DNA of 64,000 nt from Lacrimispora sphenoides (GTDB lineage Bacteria > Bacillota > Clostridia > Lachnospirales > Lachnospiraceae), in contig NZ_FOIP01000001.1 in NCBI RefSeq assembly GCF_900105215.1, positions 3,288,501 to 3,352,500 on the forward strand, in the 5' to 3' direction. This document shows positions 50,478 through 58,783 of the stretch, in pieces (positions within the stretch are counted from its first letter, which is position 1; every line of letters starts with the position of its first letter). The notes beneath the pieces are model-generated. The model was not told where the DNA came from, searched no databases, and was given only the letters and a program-made list of their open reading frames with translations. Both the position numbers and the translations under genes were made by a program.

Positions 50478-50825
50478 ATGGCAAAAGTATATTTAGTAGA
50501 AGAATCGTGGGGAATATGCTCTGACTGTAGTACCGTAGCCGCATTTTTAGACGAAGCAAAGTGCGATAAATTTATTGAAGAACATATGATTCCAAGAAAT
50601 GAAGAGATGGAACGACTAGAAACGTGTCGTAGGTGTAGATGCCATGATAAAGAGGATTTTAGTTACACTCATAAATATGACGAAATATTTTTATTAGAGA
50701 ATGAATGTCCTCTTGCAAAAATTGGTGTTGATAGAAATGGTAAATATTGTGAAAACGAAAATGCCGATTATTATTTAATGAGTACGAATGACTATTCAAA
50801 ATGGTCTATTGATATAACAGAATGA
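50478..50825 (+). CDS. Cysteine-containing hypothetical protein, 115 residues
   Basis: ATG 50478 behind AAAGGATAG. CSDCSTVAAFLDEAKC and CRRCRCHD may bind metal. Unknown. Confidence 0.65.
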   Translation: MAKVYLVEESWGICSDCSTVAAFLDEAKCDKFIEEHMIPRNEEMERLETCRRCRCHDKEDFSYTHKYDEIFLLENECPLAKIGVDRNGKYCENENADYYLMSTNDYSKWSIDITE

Positions 50826-50853
50826 GAGGAGAATTAATTGAAGATCTTTGATT

Positions 50854-51279
50854 ATGCGGATTTGGGTGGAAAAATTCTCTTGGGATTATTCAAGGCTTGG
50901 GATTACACCAGAATCAGACGGTATAACACCCATCGCTGAAACTAATAAATCCATAGAAATGGGTGATGTACTTGTTATTGACGATATGGCTTATACAGTT
51001 TCTTCCATGTCTGGTAGAGGTGATACATATTATGCGGCCTATGTTCAAAAACTGAAGAATCAAGATATTTTCGTCGGGAACAAAGAGCCAGCAAATCAGA
51101 ACTATAAATCAGAAATTACCTGCCCTTACTGTGGCTGTGAAACCGAAAGCTGGGAAATGGACGACGAAGAAGATGATTATACATGTGGGAACTGTGGAAG
51201 TACATTTTCCTATCAGAGACATGTAACTGTTGAATATTGTAGTCAGCCTAAATATAAGGCTGAATCTAAGAGGTTGTGA
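50854..51279 (+). CDS. Zinc-ribbon protein, 141 residues, uncertain N terminus
   Basis: The frame reads MRIWVEKFSWDYSRLG from ATG 50854. A better ribosome site (GAGAGGAG) serves TTG 50838 in another frame, which encodes MKIFDYADLGGKILLG and ends at 50939. So either a 33-codon leader overlaps this gene or a frameshift lies in the first 30 codons. Residues about 91-122 contain CPYCGCETE and CGNCGSTF, a zinc ribbon. Confidence 0.6.
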   Translation: MRIWVEKFSWDYSRLGITPESDGITPIAETNKSIEMGDVLVIDDMAYTVSSMSGRGDTYYAAYVQKLKNQDIFVGNKEPANQNYKSEITCPYCGCETESWEMDDEEDDYTCGNCGSTFSYQRHVTVEYCSQPKYKAESKRL

Positions 51280-51287
51280 GGTAAATA

Positions 51288-51578
51288 ATGGAGAAAACCA
51301 AAGAATGGCATTATCTTGAAAATGAAAACAGGTGGTTACTATTATTTTGTCCATATTATAATGAGGAGATCGTTGCTCAATTACATAAAGATCAATGTGG
51401 AGATTGGTTACTTGATTCAATAGTTTTGAGATTAAAAGATGAATATATTGATAATTTCAATGACCACGAATGTCTGGAAGTAATACAAAGCAAGGTAGAA
51501 GAAAAGATTCATGAGCACTATCTAGAAGAGGCCAAGTATTATAAAGAATTGGCGGACAAATTTATGGAGGCGGAATGA
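51288..51578 (+). CDS. Hypothetical protein, 96 residues
   Basis: ATG 51288 behind GAGGTAAATA. Aromatic and acidic; overlaps the next small gene. Unknown. Confidence 0.65.
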   Translation: MEKTKEWHYLENENRWLLLFCPYYNEEIVAQLHKDQCGDWLLDSIVLRLKDEYIDNFNDHECLEVIQSKVEEKIHEHYLEEAKYYKELADKFMEAE

Positions 51579-51688
51579 TGGATTTATATTTCAAATTTAA
51601 GTTTGCTTTTGAATATCTGTTGCCACTACTCCTTATTGGGATGACTACACTATATTTTATGTTTAAGCATTTTAAGAAACGTAAGTAG
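51575..51688 (+). CDS. Small single-pass membrane protein, 37 residues
   Basis: ATG 51575 behind ATGGAGGCGG, overlapping the stop before. One hydrophobic helix (YLLPLLLIGMTTLYFMF) followed by KHFKKRK. Unknown. Confidence 0.6.
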   Translation: MMDLYFKFKFAFEYLLPLLLIGMTTLYFMFKHFKKRK

Positions 51689-51705
51689 AAGAAATTGGAG
51701 AAGAT

Positions 51706-51936
51706 ATGAGTAAAAGAACAAAATCGAATCTTGTTGGAATAGGAACTGTTTCACTATTGTCGATGTGTTTTGCCTTATCATTTGCTGCTCTTGCTACTAA
51801 TTCATTACTATTAGCATTGATTAGCTTCACCACCGCAATTGTTCGGTCAGAAATGAAGGAGTGGTATGGTAAGTGCAGAATGGAAGAGATTGATGAGTTA
51901 TTTGACGATATTAATAGTTCGGATTTATATTTGTGA
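51706..51936 (+). CDS. Small membrane protein, 76 residues
   Basis: ATG 51706 behind TTGGAGAAG. Two hydrophobic stretches (VSLLSMCFALSFAALA and LLLALISFTTAIV), then a charged tail. Unknown. Confidence 0.6.
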   Translation: MSKRTKSNLVGIGTVSLLSMCFALSFAALATNSLLLALISFTTAIVRSEMKEWYGKCRMEEIDELFDDINSSDLYL

Positions 51937-51992
51937 TTTACCATAAAACAGATATTTTATAAAGAAAATTAACAAGAAAGGAGATGTAGAAA

Positions 51993-52148
51993 ATAGATAA
52001 ATTAAAAGACAAGTTCTTGATATTTTGCAATGAATGTAGCTGGAAAGAAAATACAATTGGTTTAAAATATGAATTTTGCCCGAAATGTGGGCATGTAAAT
52101 ATTGGATTCAGTAAGATCAAAGAAGCATTAAAAGAGTCTGAAAACTAG
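51993..52148 (+). CDS. Zinc-ribbon protein with apparent ATA start, 51 residues
   Basis: AAGGAGATG (51978-51986) is followed after 6 bases by ATA 51993; no standard start lies upstream in frame. The product reads DKLKDKFLIFCNECSWKE, then FCPKCGHVNIGFSK. CNEC and CPKC form a zinc ribbon. Clear coding character despite the unusual start. Confidence 0.65.
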   Translation: MDKLKDKFLIFCNECSWKENTIGLKYEFCPKCGHVNIGFSKIKEALKESEN

Positions 52149-52183
52149 AAGCTGTTATTTTTGTACCCAAAATTAAAGATGAT

Positions 52184-52227
52184 ACACAATATATAGCATT
52201 TAAAAAATATTAAAACACAATATATAG
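52184..52227 (+). repeat. Direct repeat ACACAATATATAG, two copies
   Basis: Exact copies at 52184-52196 and 52215-52227, 31 bases apart or about three helix turns, in the gap before the guanylate-kinase-like gene. Possibly an operator. Confidence 0.5.
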
Positions 52228-52287
52228 TAATGAAAATACTAGCAAATGGCTCTTTTATGAGCTTTGGATAAGAAAGGAGAATAACTA

Positions 52288-52845
52288 TTGATACTCCTCA
52301 TTGGAAAGACCTGTTCGGGAAAAGACACAATATTAAATGAAATAGTAAAACTTGGCTACAAGAAAATAGTAACTTATACAACACGCCCCATGCGTCCAGG
52401 CGAAGTCGACGGTGTCAATTATCATTACATATCAAGAGAGAGCTTCTTAGCAAAAGAAACTAATGGGTTCTTTGCTGAAACCACAAGTTATAATGTTGCT
52501 ACCGGAGACACATGGTATTATGGTTCCGCTATTGAGGATTACGATAATGACAAAGTGATGATTGTTAATCCAGATGGTATTAAGCAAATCGCTAAGATTA
52601 AATCGTTGAATCCGGTTGTATCTTATATTCAAGCAAATGAAGATATTATCAGAAAGAGATTGTCCGAAAGAGGAGACAATCCTTTGGAAGCTGATAGGAG
52701 AATCGAAGCAGATGATAAGGATTTCTTTGAAATTGAAAAATATGTGGATTATTATGTTGTGAACAATGGAGAATTTACGCCATTGGAATTAGCTAAAGAT
52801 ATTATTGGTATATATAAATTTGCAAAGGGAGGTATTTTTTCATAG
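52288..52845 (+). CDS. Guanylate-kinase-like nucleotide kinase
   Basis: The protein has 185 residues, TTG 52288 behind AAAGGAGAATA. P-loop LIGKTCSGKDT at residues 4-14, then the guanylate kinase signature YTTRPMRPGEVDGVNYHYI (about 34-52). It would phosphorylate (d)GMP to feed phage DNA synthesis. The TAG stop overlaps the apparent start of the deoxyribosyltransferase frame. Confidence 0.85.
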   Translation: MILLIGKTCSGKDTILNEIVKLGYKKIVTYTTRPMRPGEVDGVNYHYISRESFLAKETNGFFAETTSYNVATGDTWYYGSAIEDYDNDKVMIVNPDGIKQIAKIKSLNPVVSYIQANEDIIRKRLSERGDNPLEADRRIEADDKDFFEIEKYVDYYVVNNGEFTPLELAKDIIGIYKFAKGGIFS

Positions 52846-53291
52846 AAAACTATTACGTATATCTCGCCGGGAGCATGACTGCTTTTGGTGTAGATAGATA
52901 TCATTAAGGAAACCAATGGAGAAAAGAAGCAAAGAGAAAGCTGTTTCGGTTGGCTGACTTATATGGAGCAATTAAAAAACCGGTGACTATCAATCCTAAC
53001 GATCACTTTTCTTTCCTAGATGATACTGCATATAAAAGTCAAAGGGAAATTAAAGAACTAGACTTACATAAGGCAAAGAATAGTGATTTGATTATTGTTA
53101 ATTTCAATACTAATAACAGCATTGGCACATCAAAGGAGATTGCCATTTGCCACGATAAGGGGGTTCCTGTTATCGGCTTGAATGAGCAGAACTTAGAGCT
53201 GCACCCATGGGATATTGACGATTGCAACAGGATATTTGATGATATGGACGAAATGCTTGAATATGTAGCTAAGCATTATTTGATGGATTAG
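52842..53291 (+). pseudogene. Nucleoside 2-deoxyribosyltransferase gene with in-frame TAA
   Basis: From ATA 52842 (behind GGGAGGT) the frame reads ENYYVYLAGSMTAFGVDRYH, stops at TAA 52905-52907, and continues in the same frame with GNQWRKEAKRKLFRLADLYG and SIGTSKEIAICHDKGVPVIG. YLAGSM and the SxGTxxEI segment with its catalytic Glu are hallmarks of the family, so both parts are one gene. GAA to TAA by one base change would explain the stop. The enzyme exchanges bases between deoxynucleosides; with the stop it is probably inactive unless readthrough or reinitiation (TTG 52950) occurs. Confidence 0.8.
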
Positions 53292-53306
53292 GAGGTAAAT
53301 ACAAAA

Positions 53307-53546
53307 ATGAAATATTCAATAGAAACAATTAAAGGTGGCTGTGTCGAAACCATTATTTTAAGTGACGGAAGTACATATTTAAAGAAACATGTGAAAACAG
53401 ATTTCGGATCTGAATGCTGTGATAAAGATTTTTCGGAACAGATGGAGAGCGATGGGATTTGTCCTGAAATACTTGAAAAAGTATATGATTCGTTTGACGG
53501 ATTCCTTGCAAGCGACTTCATGAGTATTGGCGAGTTAGATTGCTAA
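53307..53546 (+). CDS. Hypothetical acidic protein, 79 residues
   Basis: ATG 53307 behind TTAGGAGGTAAA. Acidic; CCDKDFSEQMESDGIC in the middle. Unknown. Confidence 0.65.
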   Translation: MKYSIETIKGGCVETIILSDGSTYLKKHVKTDFGSECCDKDFSEQMESDGICPEILEKVYDSFDGFLASDFMSIGELDC

Positions 53547-53604
53547 AAGCTAAATAATCGGAGATTTTGTGATGATTATTTGAATTAAAAATAGGAGTAT
53601 AAAA

Positions 53605-53763
53605 ATGGATATGTTTAAAGATATGTGCGTAAAACAAGGTTATGTGCCACCTACCTGCTTATTGGAAGGTCAGCTTTGTTGGCTACTAGTTCAAAGCCAA
53701 GGAGACCCGTGTAAAGGCTGTAATTGTGACCGAGAAAAGTGTAATGGAAGAAATAGAGAGTAA
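53605..53763 (+). CDS. Small cysteine-rich protein, 52 residues
   Basis: ATG 53605 behind ATAGGAGTAT. Begins MDMFKDMCVKQGYVPP and ends with CKGCNCDREKCNGRNRE; seven cysteines suggest metal binding. Unknown. Confidence 0.65.
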   Translation: MDMFKDMCVKQGYVPPTCLLEGQLCWLLVQSQGDPCKGCNCDREKCNGRNRE

Positions 53764-53817
53764 CTAAATCTTAAGATAGAAGGGTTATTTTATTAGGAAT
53801 GAGAGAGGAGCGATCAT

Positions 53818-54303
53818 ATAAAAATTATATTTTTAGATATTGATGGGGTCTTGAATTGTCAATCTTCAAAGTCTAAGTGTAACGGACTAATTGGGATTGA
53901 TAATGATAAGGTTAATAACCTTGCTGACATAGTAAAGCATACTGAAGCCAAAATAGTTCTTTGCTCTTCGTGGAAAGATTGTTGGGAGAGGGTAAATAAA
54001 GAAGATCAACATGTGTTAGGTAACTACTTGGATAAAAAACTAAGAAGAAAAAAACTGTTTATATTCGATAAGACAACTGACGACGGAAGCAATCGAGGAG
54101 ATGGTATAACAAACTGGCTTAATAATGTCAAGGCTCATCACAAAGTAGAATCGTGGATTGTCATAGATGATGAAATCTTCAAAGACTATGACCACTATGG
54201 AATTATGAAGCATTTGGTTAAGACGGAGTTCTATAACAGTAGCGGAGGACTTCAATGTGAGCATGTAGGTAAGGCGATCCAATTATTAAATAATTGCGAC
54301 TAA
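53818..54303 (+). CDS. HAD-like phosphatase with apparent ATA start
   Basis: The protein has 161 residues from ATA 53818, 7 bases behind GAGAGGAG. The first codons give KIIFLDIDGVLNCQSSK; the DxDG motif of HAD phosphatases lies at residues 7-10 and must follow a short start exactly as here, which rules out the internal TTG at 53851. LCSSWKDCW and a later WIVIDDEIF (acidic motif IV) complete the set. Probably a nucleotidase or phosphatase of the phage nucleotide metabolism. Confidence 0.85.
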   Translation: MKIIFLDIDGVLNCQSSKSKCNGLIGIDNDKVNNLADIVKHTEAKIVLCSSWKDCWERVNKEDQHVLGNYLDKKLRRKKLFIFDKTTDDGSNRGDGITNWLNNVKAHHKVESWIVIDDEIFKDYDHYGIMKHLVKTEFYNSSGGLQCEHVGKAIQLLNNCD

Positions 54304-54354
54304 AGGAGATTTCTATTAGATAAATGAAAGGATTAAAGAGTGAATAATTTTTAG

Positions 54355-54594
54355 ATGATGGTAATGATTGATGATTTACACGCAGAATTAGAGAGAATTA
54401 TAAAGAGAGACGGACACGGGAAGACATGGATTCTGTGTGGCAGTGAAAATGTATCTGATAACAATGACAAAGTGATTGATCACATTGCAAGAAAACCAAT
54501 CGGATTTGATGAAAGTAATAGTTTTTGCTATGTGTTATGTACAAAAGAAGCAGGTAAAGGCTGCATGAAATATACCCGTGAAAATTCACGTTGA
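54355..54594 (+). CDS. Hypothetical protein, 79 residues
   Basis: ATG 54355, 54358 or 54364; no strong ribosome site. Contains LERIIKRDGHGKTWILCG. Two seven-codon frames directly ahead have the better ribosome site. Unknown. Confidence 0.5.
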   Translation: MMVMIDDLHAELERIIKRDGHGKTWILCGSENVSDNNDKVIDHIARKPIGFDESNSFCYVLCTKEAGKGCMKYTRENSR

Positions 54595-54632
54595 TATAGA
54601 TATTACATAAATGAATGGAGGAGCTTTATAGA

Positions 54633-57600
54633 TTGAAAATTATTAAAAGAGATGGTAGTAAGGTTGACTTTGACAAGAGTAAGATTAAGAAAGCAATTTT
54701 AAAAGCGTTTATTGATGTTGACGGAGAAGAAAGCCCTTATGCAAAAGAGAAGGCAAGAGATATTGCGAATTACATAGAATCCTTAAGTAAAGAAATGTCA
54801 GTAGAGAATATCCAGGATGTTGTTGAAGAAAAGCTCATGTCCAGCAACCGGAAAGATGTGGCAAGAGCATATATTCAGTATCGACTTAAAAGAAGTTTGA
54901 TCAGAGAAAGTAACACTACCGATAAAAGCATTCTGGAGTTGCTTGATGGAAATAGCGAGTATTGGAATACGGAAAATTCAAATAAAAATGCCAGATTAAA
55001 CACAACCATTAGAGATTATACGGCAGGGGTAGTAAGCAAGGATTTAACAGAAAGAATTTTGCTTCCAAAAGATATTGTTGAAGCTCATAATGCTGGAATT
55101 ATTCATTTTCATGATGAAGATTACTATATGCAACGAATGCATAACTGTGATCTGGTGAATCTAGAAGATATGCTCCAAAACGGAACTGTGATATCTGAGA
55201 CATTGATTGAGAAACCGCATAGTTTTTCTACGGCATGTAATATTGCAACGCAAATTATTGCACAGGTTGCAAGTTCGCAATATGGCGGTCAGAGTATTTC
55301 TCTTGCACATTTAGCACCTTTTGTTGACATTAGTAGAAAGTCTATCAGGAATGATGTAATAAAAGAACGTACAGTTACCGGCGACGATTTAGATGAAGAG
55401 AAAATTAACACAACTGTCAAGATGAGACTTGCTAAAGAGATAAAGAAGGGCATTCAAACTATTCAATATCAGGTAATCACGTTGATGACAACAAATGGAC
55501 AGGCCCCATTTTTATCAGTCAATATGTATCTTAACGAAGTTAAAGATAGTCAGACAAAGGAAGATCTGGCATTAATTATTGAGGAAGTATTGAAACAAAG
55601 ATTGCAAGGTGTAAAAAATGAGGTGGGCGTATGGATAACGCCAGCATTTCCAAAGCTATTATATTTTCTTGAAGAAGATAATGTCTGTGAAAACAGCCCT
55701 TATTGGTATTTGACGGAATTGGCTGCAAAATGTACTGCAAAAAGAATGGTTCCAGACTACATATCTGAAAAAATTATGTTGAGAAATAAAATTGATAAGA
55801 ATGGAAATGGAAATGCGTATCCATGCATGGGCTGCGTAGAAAGTAATGAAATAATTACATACAAACACAAAGGTAAATTATATGTAGAATCTTTTAAAAG
55901 AATGTGGACGAGGCTTTCCGACAATTTCTGCGCAAAAAGACAGTTTGAAGATAGCGAGGACTATCTATATATAGACTTAGATGATGTGCAGATTTATGAC
56001 ACCGAAAAGGGTTTTGTAAATACGAAAAGAATTATTCGTAATAAAAGTGATAAGTGGGTGAATGTAAAATTATCACATGGCAGATCTCTTATATGCACCC
56101 CTGATCATCCATTCCATACAGAGAGGGGGAGAATAAGGGCTGATAGTTTAAAAAATACAGATACTGTTAATATTAATTCTTCTCAGTATTTTGAAGAATC
56201 GCAATTATTTGATGATGACAAGGCGTGGCTGTTAGGTTTTATTTTGTGTGACGGTTGTTATGACGGACATGTATCCTCATCTATTGCATTTGACAGCGAA
56301 AACGATATTGAAGCAGCTTATATAGAAAGAATGAAAAATTGTTTTGATTCTAAGGTGGAAGTTGTTGAAAGACATCGGGGGGTAAAAGGAAAATATAAAG
56401 ACTTGTGTTCTATCGGCAACGTATCGGATATAATTGATTATTTATCAATTAAATTCGAAGGGTTAACAAAATTGAGAAGACATATACCCAATGAAGTTTT
56501 TTCATGGAATTATACTGCCAAACTAAGCTTTCTAGCAGGAATGGTCGACGCCGATGGATACATTAATCCGACCACTCATAATGGCTCAGTAGTACAGATA
56601 GGCTCTACAAATAAAGAGCTTGCTTTGCAGCAAGCGGCGTTAGCGAGAGCACTTGGTATGCCAGCAGCGGTATACCAAAATCATTATTCAAAGAAAAATC
56701 CTAATGCAATCAGATATAGAGTAGAATTCGCCCCGTCCGAAGAATTGCTCACATATATCGTATCAAATAAAAAAGTTGATAATTACATAGAAAATGGCAC
56801 TGATTATCATTTTTATAAGTCAAAGGTAAATAGTGTAGAAATAATTAATGGTATGTCAGACTATAGTTATGATGTTACTACAGACAGTGATCACTTTGAG
56901 GTTAGCGGTATTTATAGTCACAATTGTAGAAGCTTCTTAACTCCATATGTTGATGAAAATGGAAATCCGAAATACTATGGTAGATTTAATCAGGGCGTTG
57001 TAACTATTTCGCTTCCGGATATCGCATTGTCATCAAATGGTGATGTTGAAACATTCTGGACGATTTTTGAGGAGAGAATGGAATTGTGCCACAAAGCATT
57101 GCGATGTAGACATGAAAGATTAATGGGTACAACGTCAGATGTTGCACCAATACTATGGCAAAATGGTGCGTTAGCCAGGCTTAATAAGGGAGAAAAAATA
57201 GATAAATTGCTCTACGGAGGATATTCGACTTTATCACTTGGGTACGGTGGATTATATGAATGCGTAAAATTCATGACCGAACATTCTCATACTGATAATG
57301 GAATTGGCAAGGAATTCGGATTAGAAGTAATGAGAGCACTTAATCAGAAATGTAATCAATGGAAAGCCGAAGAGGACATTGATTATAGCATCTACGGTTC
57401 TCCGATTGAATCTACTACATATAAATTTGCTAAATGTCTTAAAAAGAGATTTGGCATCATTGAAGGAATCACCGATCGTGATTACATAACAAATTCATAT
57501 CATGTTCCAGTATTTGAAGCAATTGACCCATTTGAAAAGTTGGCATTAGAAAGTGAATTTCAGGCATTAAGTCCAGGAGGAGCAATTAGCTATATCGAAT

Positions 57601-57926
57601 GCGCTGATCTAACAAATAACACACAAGCCGTTCTGGAAGTTATGAAATTTATTTATGATCACATTATGTATGCAGAATTAAATACAAAGAGTGATTATTG
57701 TCAGGTTTGTGGTTACAATGGAGAAATAAAAATAGTAGATATCGATGGTAGCTTAGATTGGGAGTGTCCTAATTGTGGAAATCGCGACCACTCTAAAATG
57801 AATGTATCAAGACGTACCTGTGGATACATTGGAACAAACTTCTGGAATCCTGGACGCACAGATGAGATGAGATCGAGATATGTTCATCTTGACGATCACG
57901 AATTAAAAGAAGGTGATTGCAATTAG
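54633..57926 (+). CDS. nrdD: Anaerobic (class III) ribonucleoside-triphosphate reductase with intein
   Basis: The precursor has 1097 residues. TTG 54633 is chosen because GGAGGAG lies 9 bases ahead and the product then starts MKIIKRDGSKVDFD, as in other NrdD. An ATP-cone (residues about 1-90) is followed by the catalytic barrel, the intein (see 55833-56924), then CRSFLTPYVDENGNP and the rest of the barrel. At the C terminus lie a zinc site (CQVCGYNGE and CPNCGN) and the glycyl radical loop RRTCGYIGTNFWNPG. Without the intein it is 733 residues, normal for the family. It makes deoxynucleotides under anaerobic conditions and needs NrdG, encoded next. Confidence 0.95.
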   Translation: MKIIKRDGSKVDFDKSKIKKAILKAFIDVDGEESPYAKEKARDIANYIESLSKEMSVENIQDVVEEKLMSSNRKDVARAYIQYRLKRSLIRESNTTDKSILELLDGNSEYWNTENSNKNARLNTTIRDYTAGVVSKDLTERILLPKDIVEAHNAGIIHFHDEDYYMQRMHNCDLVNLEDMLQNGTVISETLIEKPHSFSTACNIATQIIAQVASSQYGGQSISLAHLAPFVDISRKSIRNDVIKERTVTGDDLDEEKINTTVKMRLAKEIKKGIQTIQYQVITLMTTNGQAPFLSVNMYLNEVKDSQTKEDLALIIEEVLKQRLQGVKNEVGVWITPAFPKLLYFLEEDNVCENSPYWYLTELAAKCTAKRMVPDYISEKIMLRNKIDKNGNGNAYPCMGCVESNEIITYKHKGKLYVESFKRMWTRLSDNFCAKRQFEDSEDYLYIDLDDVQIYDTEKGFVNTKRIIRNKSDKWVNVKLSHGRSLICTPDHPFHTERGRIRADSLKNTDTVNINSSQYFEESQLFDDDKAWLLGFILCDGCYDGHVSSSIAFDSENDIEAAYIERMKNCFDSKVEVVERHRGVKGKYKDLCSIGNVSDIIDYLSIKFEGLTKLRRHIPNEVFSWNYTAKLSFLAGMVDADGYINPTTHNGSVVQIGSTNKELALQQAALARALGMPAAVYQNHYSKKNPNAIRYRVEFAPSEELLTYIVSNKKVDNYIENGTDYHFYKSKVNSVEIINGMSDYSYDVTTDSDHFEVSGIYSHNCRSFLTPYVDENGNPKYYGRFNQGVVTISLPDIALSSNGDVETFWTIFEERMELCHKALRCRHERLMGTTSDVAPILWQNGALARLNKGEKIDKLLYGGYSTLSLGYGGLYECVKFMTEHSHTDNGIGKEFGLEVMRALNQKCNQWKAEEDIDYSIYGSPIESTTYKFAKCLKKRFGIIEGITDRDYITNSYHVPVFEAIDPFEKLALESEFQALSPGGAISYIECADLTNNTQAVLEVMKFIYDHIMYAELNTKSDYCQVCGYNGEIKIVDIDGSLDWECPNCGNRDHSKMNVSRRTCGYIGTNFWNPGRTDEMRSRYVHLDDHELKEGDCN
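55833..56924 (+). other. LAGLIDADG intein inside NrdD, 364 residues
   Basis: The intein starts with Cys (CVESNEIITYKHKG), has a B-block-like CTPDHPFHT part, two LAGLIDADG motifs (WLLGFILCDGCYDG and FLAGMVDADGYI), an F-block DYSYDVTTDSDHFEVSG and ends with SHN before Cys+1 at 56925. All residues needed for splicing are present. The insertion splits the conserved GNAYPCMG and CRSFL segments near the active site, a typical intein position. Both endonuclease motifs keep an acidic residue, so homing activity is plausible. Confidence 0.95.
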
Positions 57927-58467
57927 ATATGCAAGCATAAGGCCACTAGATATCAGCAACGGAGAGGGAGTAGGTGTTTCTCTCTTCGTGCAAGGTTGTC
58001 ATTTTCATTGTGAAAATTGCTTCAATCAGTCTACATGGGATTTTAATGGTGGCAAAGAATGGACTGAAGACAATGAGAACAAATTCTTTAAATTAATAGA
58101 CAGACCACATATAAAGCGTGTGAGTATCCTCGGAGGCGAACCATTGGCTGATGAAAACACGTCGGAAGTCCTAAAAATTTGCAAGCAAATTCGTCTTTTA
58201 TTTGGAAACACAAAAACAATATGGCTATATACGGGCTACTCTTGGAATGAAGTCTTTGATAAAGTCGGCTGTATTTACCAACAAAATTTTAGTACTGATA
58301 AAATTATAAGAAGAGAAATAATAAAACATTGTGATGTATTAGTTGATGGTAGATACTTAGATGAATTAAAAGACCAGTCTTATCCATATGCAGGTAGCAC
58401 CAATCAAAGAGTTATTGACGTAACGAAATCATTACAGAGGAGCCAGATAGTTTTATGGAACAAGTAG
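57922..58467 (+). CDS. nrdG: NrdD-activating radical SAM protein, apparent ATT start
   Basis: The protein has 181 residues. RYASIRPLDISNGEGVGVSLF is the family N terminus and fixes the start at ATT 57922, 6 bases behind GAAGGTG; GTG 57913 lies in the ribosome site. CHFHCENCFN (residues about 26-35) is the CxxxCxxC site of the 4Fe-4S cluster. It generates the glycyl radical of NrdD. The two genes overlap by 5 bases. Confidence 0.92.
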   Translation: MRYASIRPLDISNGEGVGVSLFVQGCHFHCENCFNQSTWDFNGGKEWTEDNENKFFKLIDRPHIKRVSILGGEPLADENTSEVLKICKQIRLLFGNTKTIWLYTGYSWNEVFDKVGCIYQQNFSTDKIIRREIIKHCDVLVDGRYLDELKDQSYPYAGSTNQRVIDVTKSLQRSQIVLWNK

Positions 58468-58643
58468 ACACTAATCTTTTAGAACAAGCAAAAAGATACT
58501 TTAATGATGAAATATATCAAATTAATATTATGCTTGGAGGTAGACTGTATGATGACTACAAAGAATTTATTCTAAACAAAAAAGAATATTATCGAATCGC
58601 TAGTGAATTAATAGAAAGGCTGCTATATGAAGACGACAAGTGA
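58455..58643 (+). CDS. Hypothetical protein, 62 residues
   Basis: ATG 58455 overlaps the end of nrdG; no strong ribosome site but AGAGGAGCC lies ahead. Helical. Unknown. Confidence 0.6.
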   Translation: MEQVDTNLLEQAKRYFNDEIYQINIMLGGRLYDDYKEFILNKKEYYRIASELIERLLYEDDK

Positions 58644-58773
58644 ATGTAGTAAATGTAAGCATTGCGAAATTGATGATTCAGATAAGAAAAAGTGGATTAT
58701 CACTTGTAAACTGACTGATAAGAAATACGTGTATGGACAAAAAATTCCATGTGATGAAAAGATTGAACGATAA
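58627..58773 (+). CDS. Small zinc-binding protein, 48 residues
   Basis: ATG 58627 behind AGAAAGGC, overlapping the gene before. CSKCKHCEI near the start, ITCKLTD and IPCDEKIE later: a four-cysteine set found in small phage proteins. Unknown. Confidence 0.65.
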   Translation: MKTTSECSKCKHCEIDDSDKKKWIITCKLTDKKYVYGQKIPCDEKIER

Positions 58774-58783
58774 GGAGAATTTA

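Noticed and set aside
52842..53291. Recoding of TAA as a sense codon in this phage
   Set aside because: TAA ends most other genes here and the only phage tRNA (anticodon TTG) does not read TAA.
54304..54354. Short frames behind AAAGGAG at 54303
   Set aside because: Two frames of only seven codons; nothing but the ribosome site supports them.
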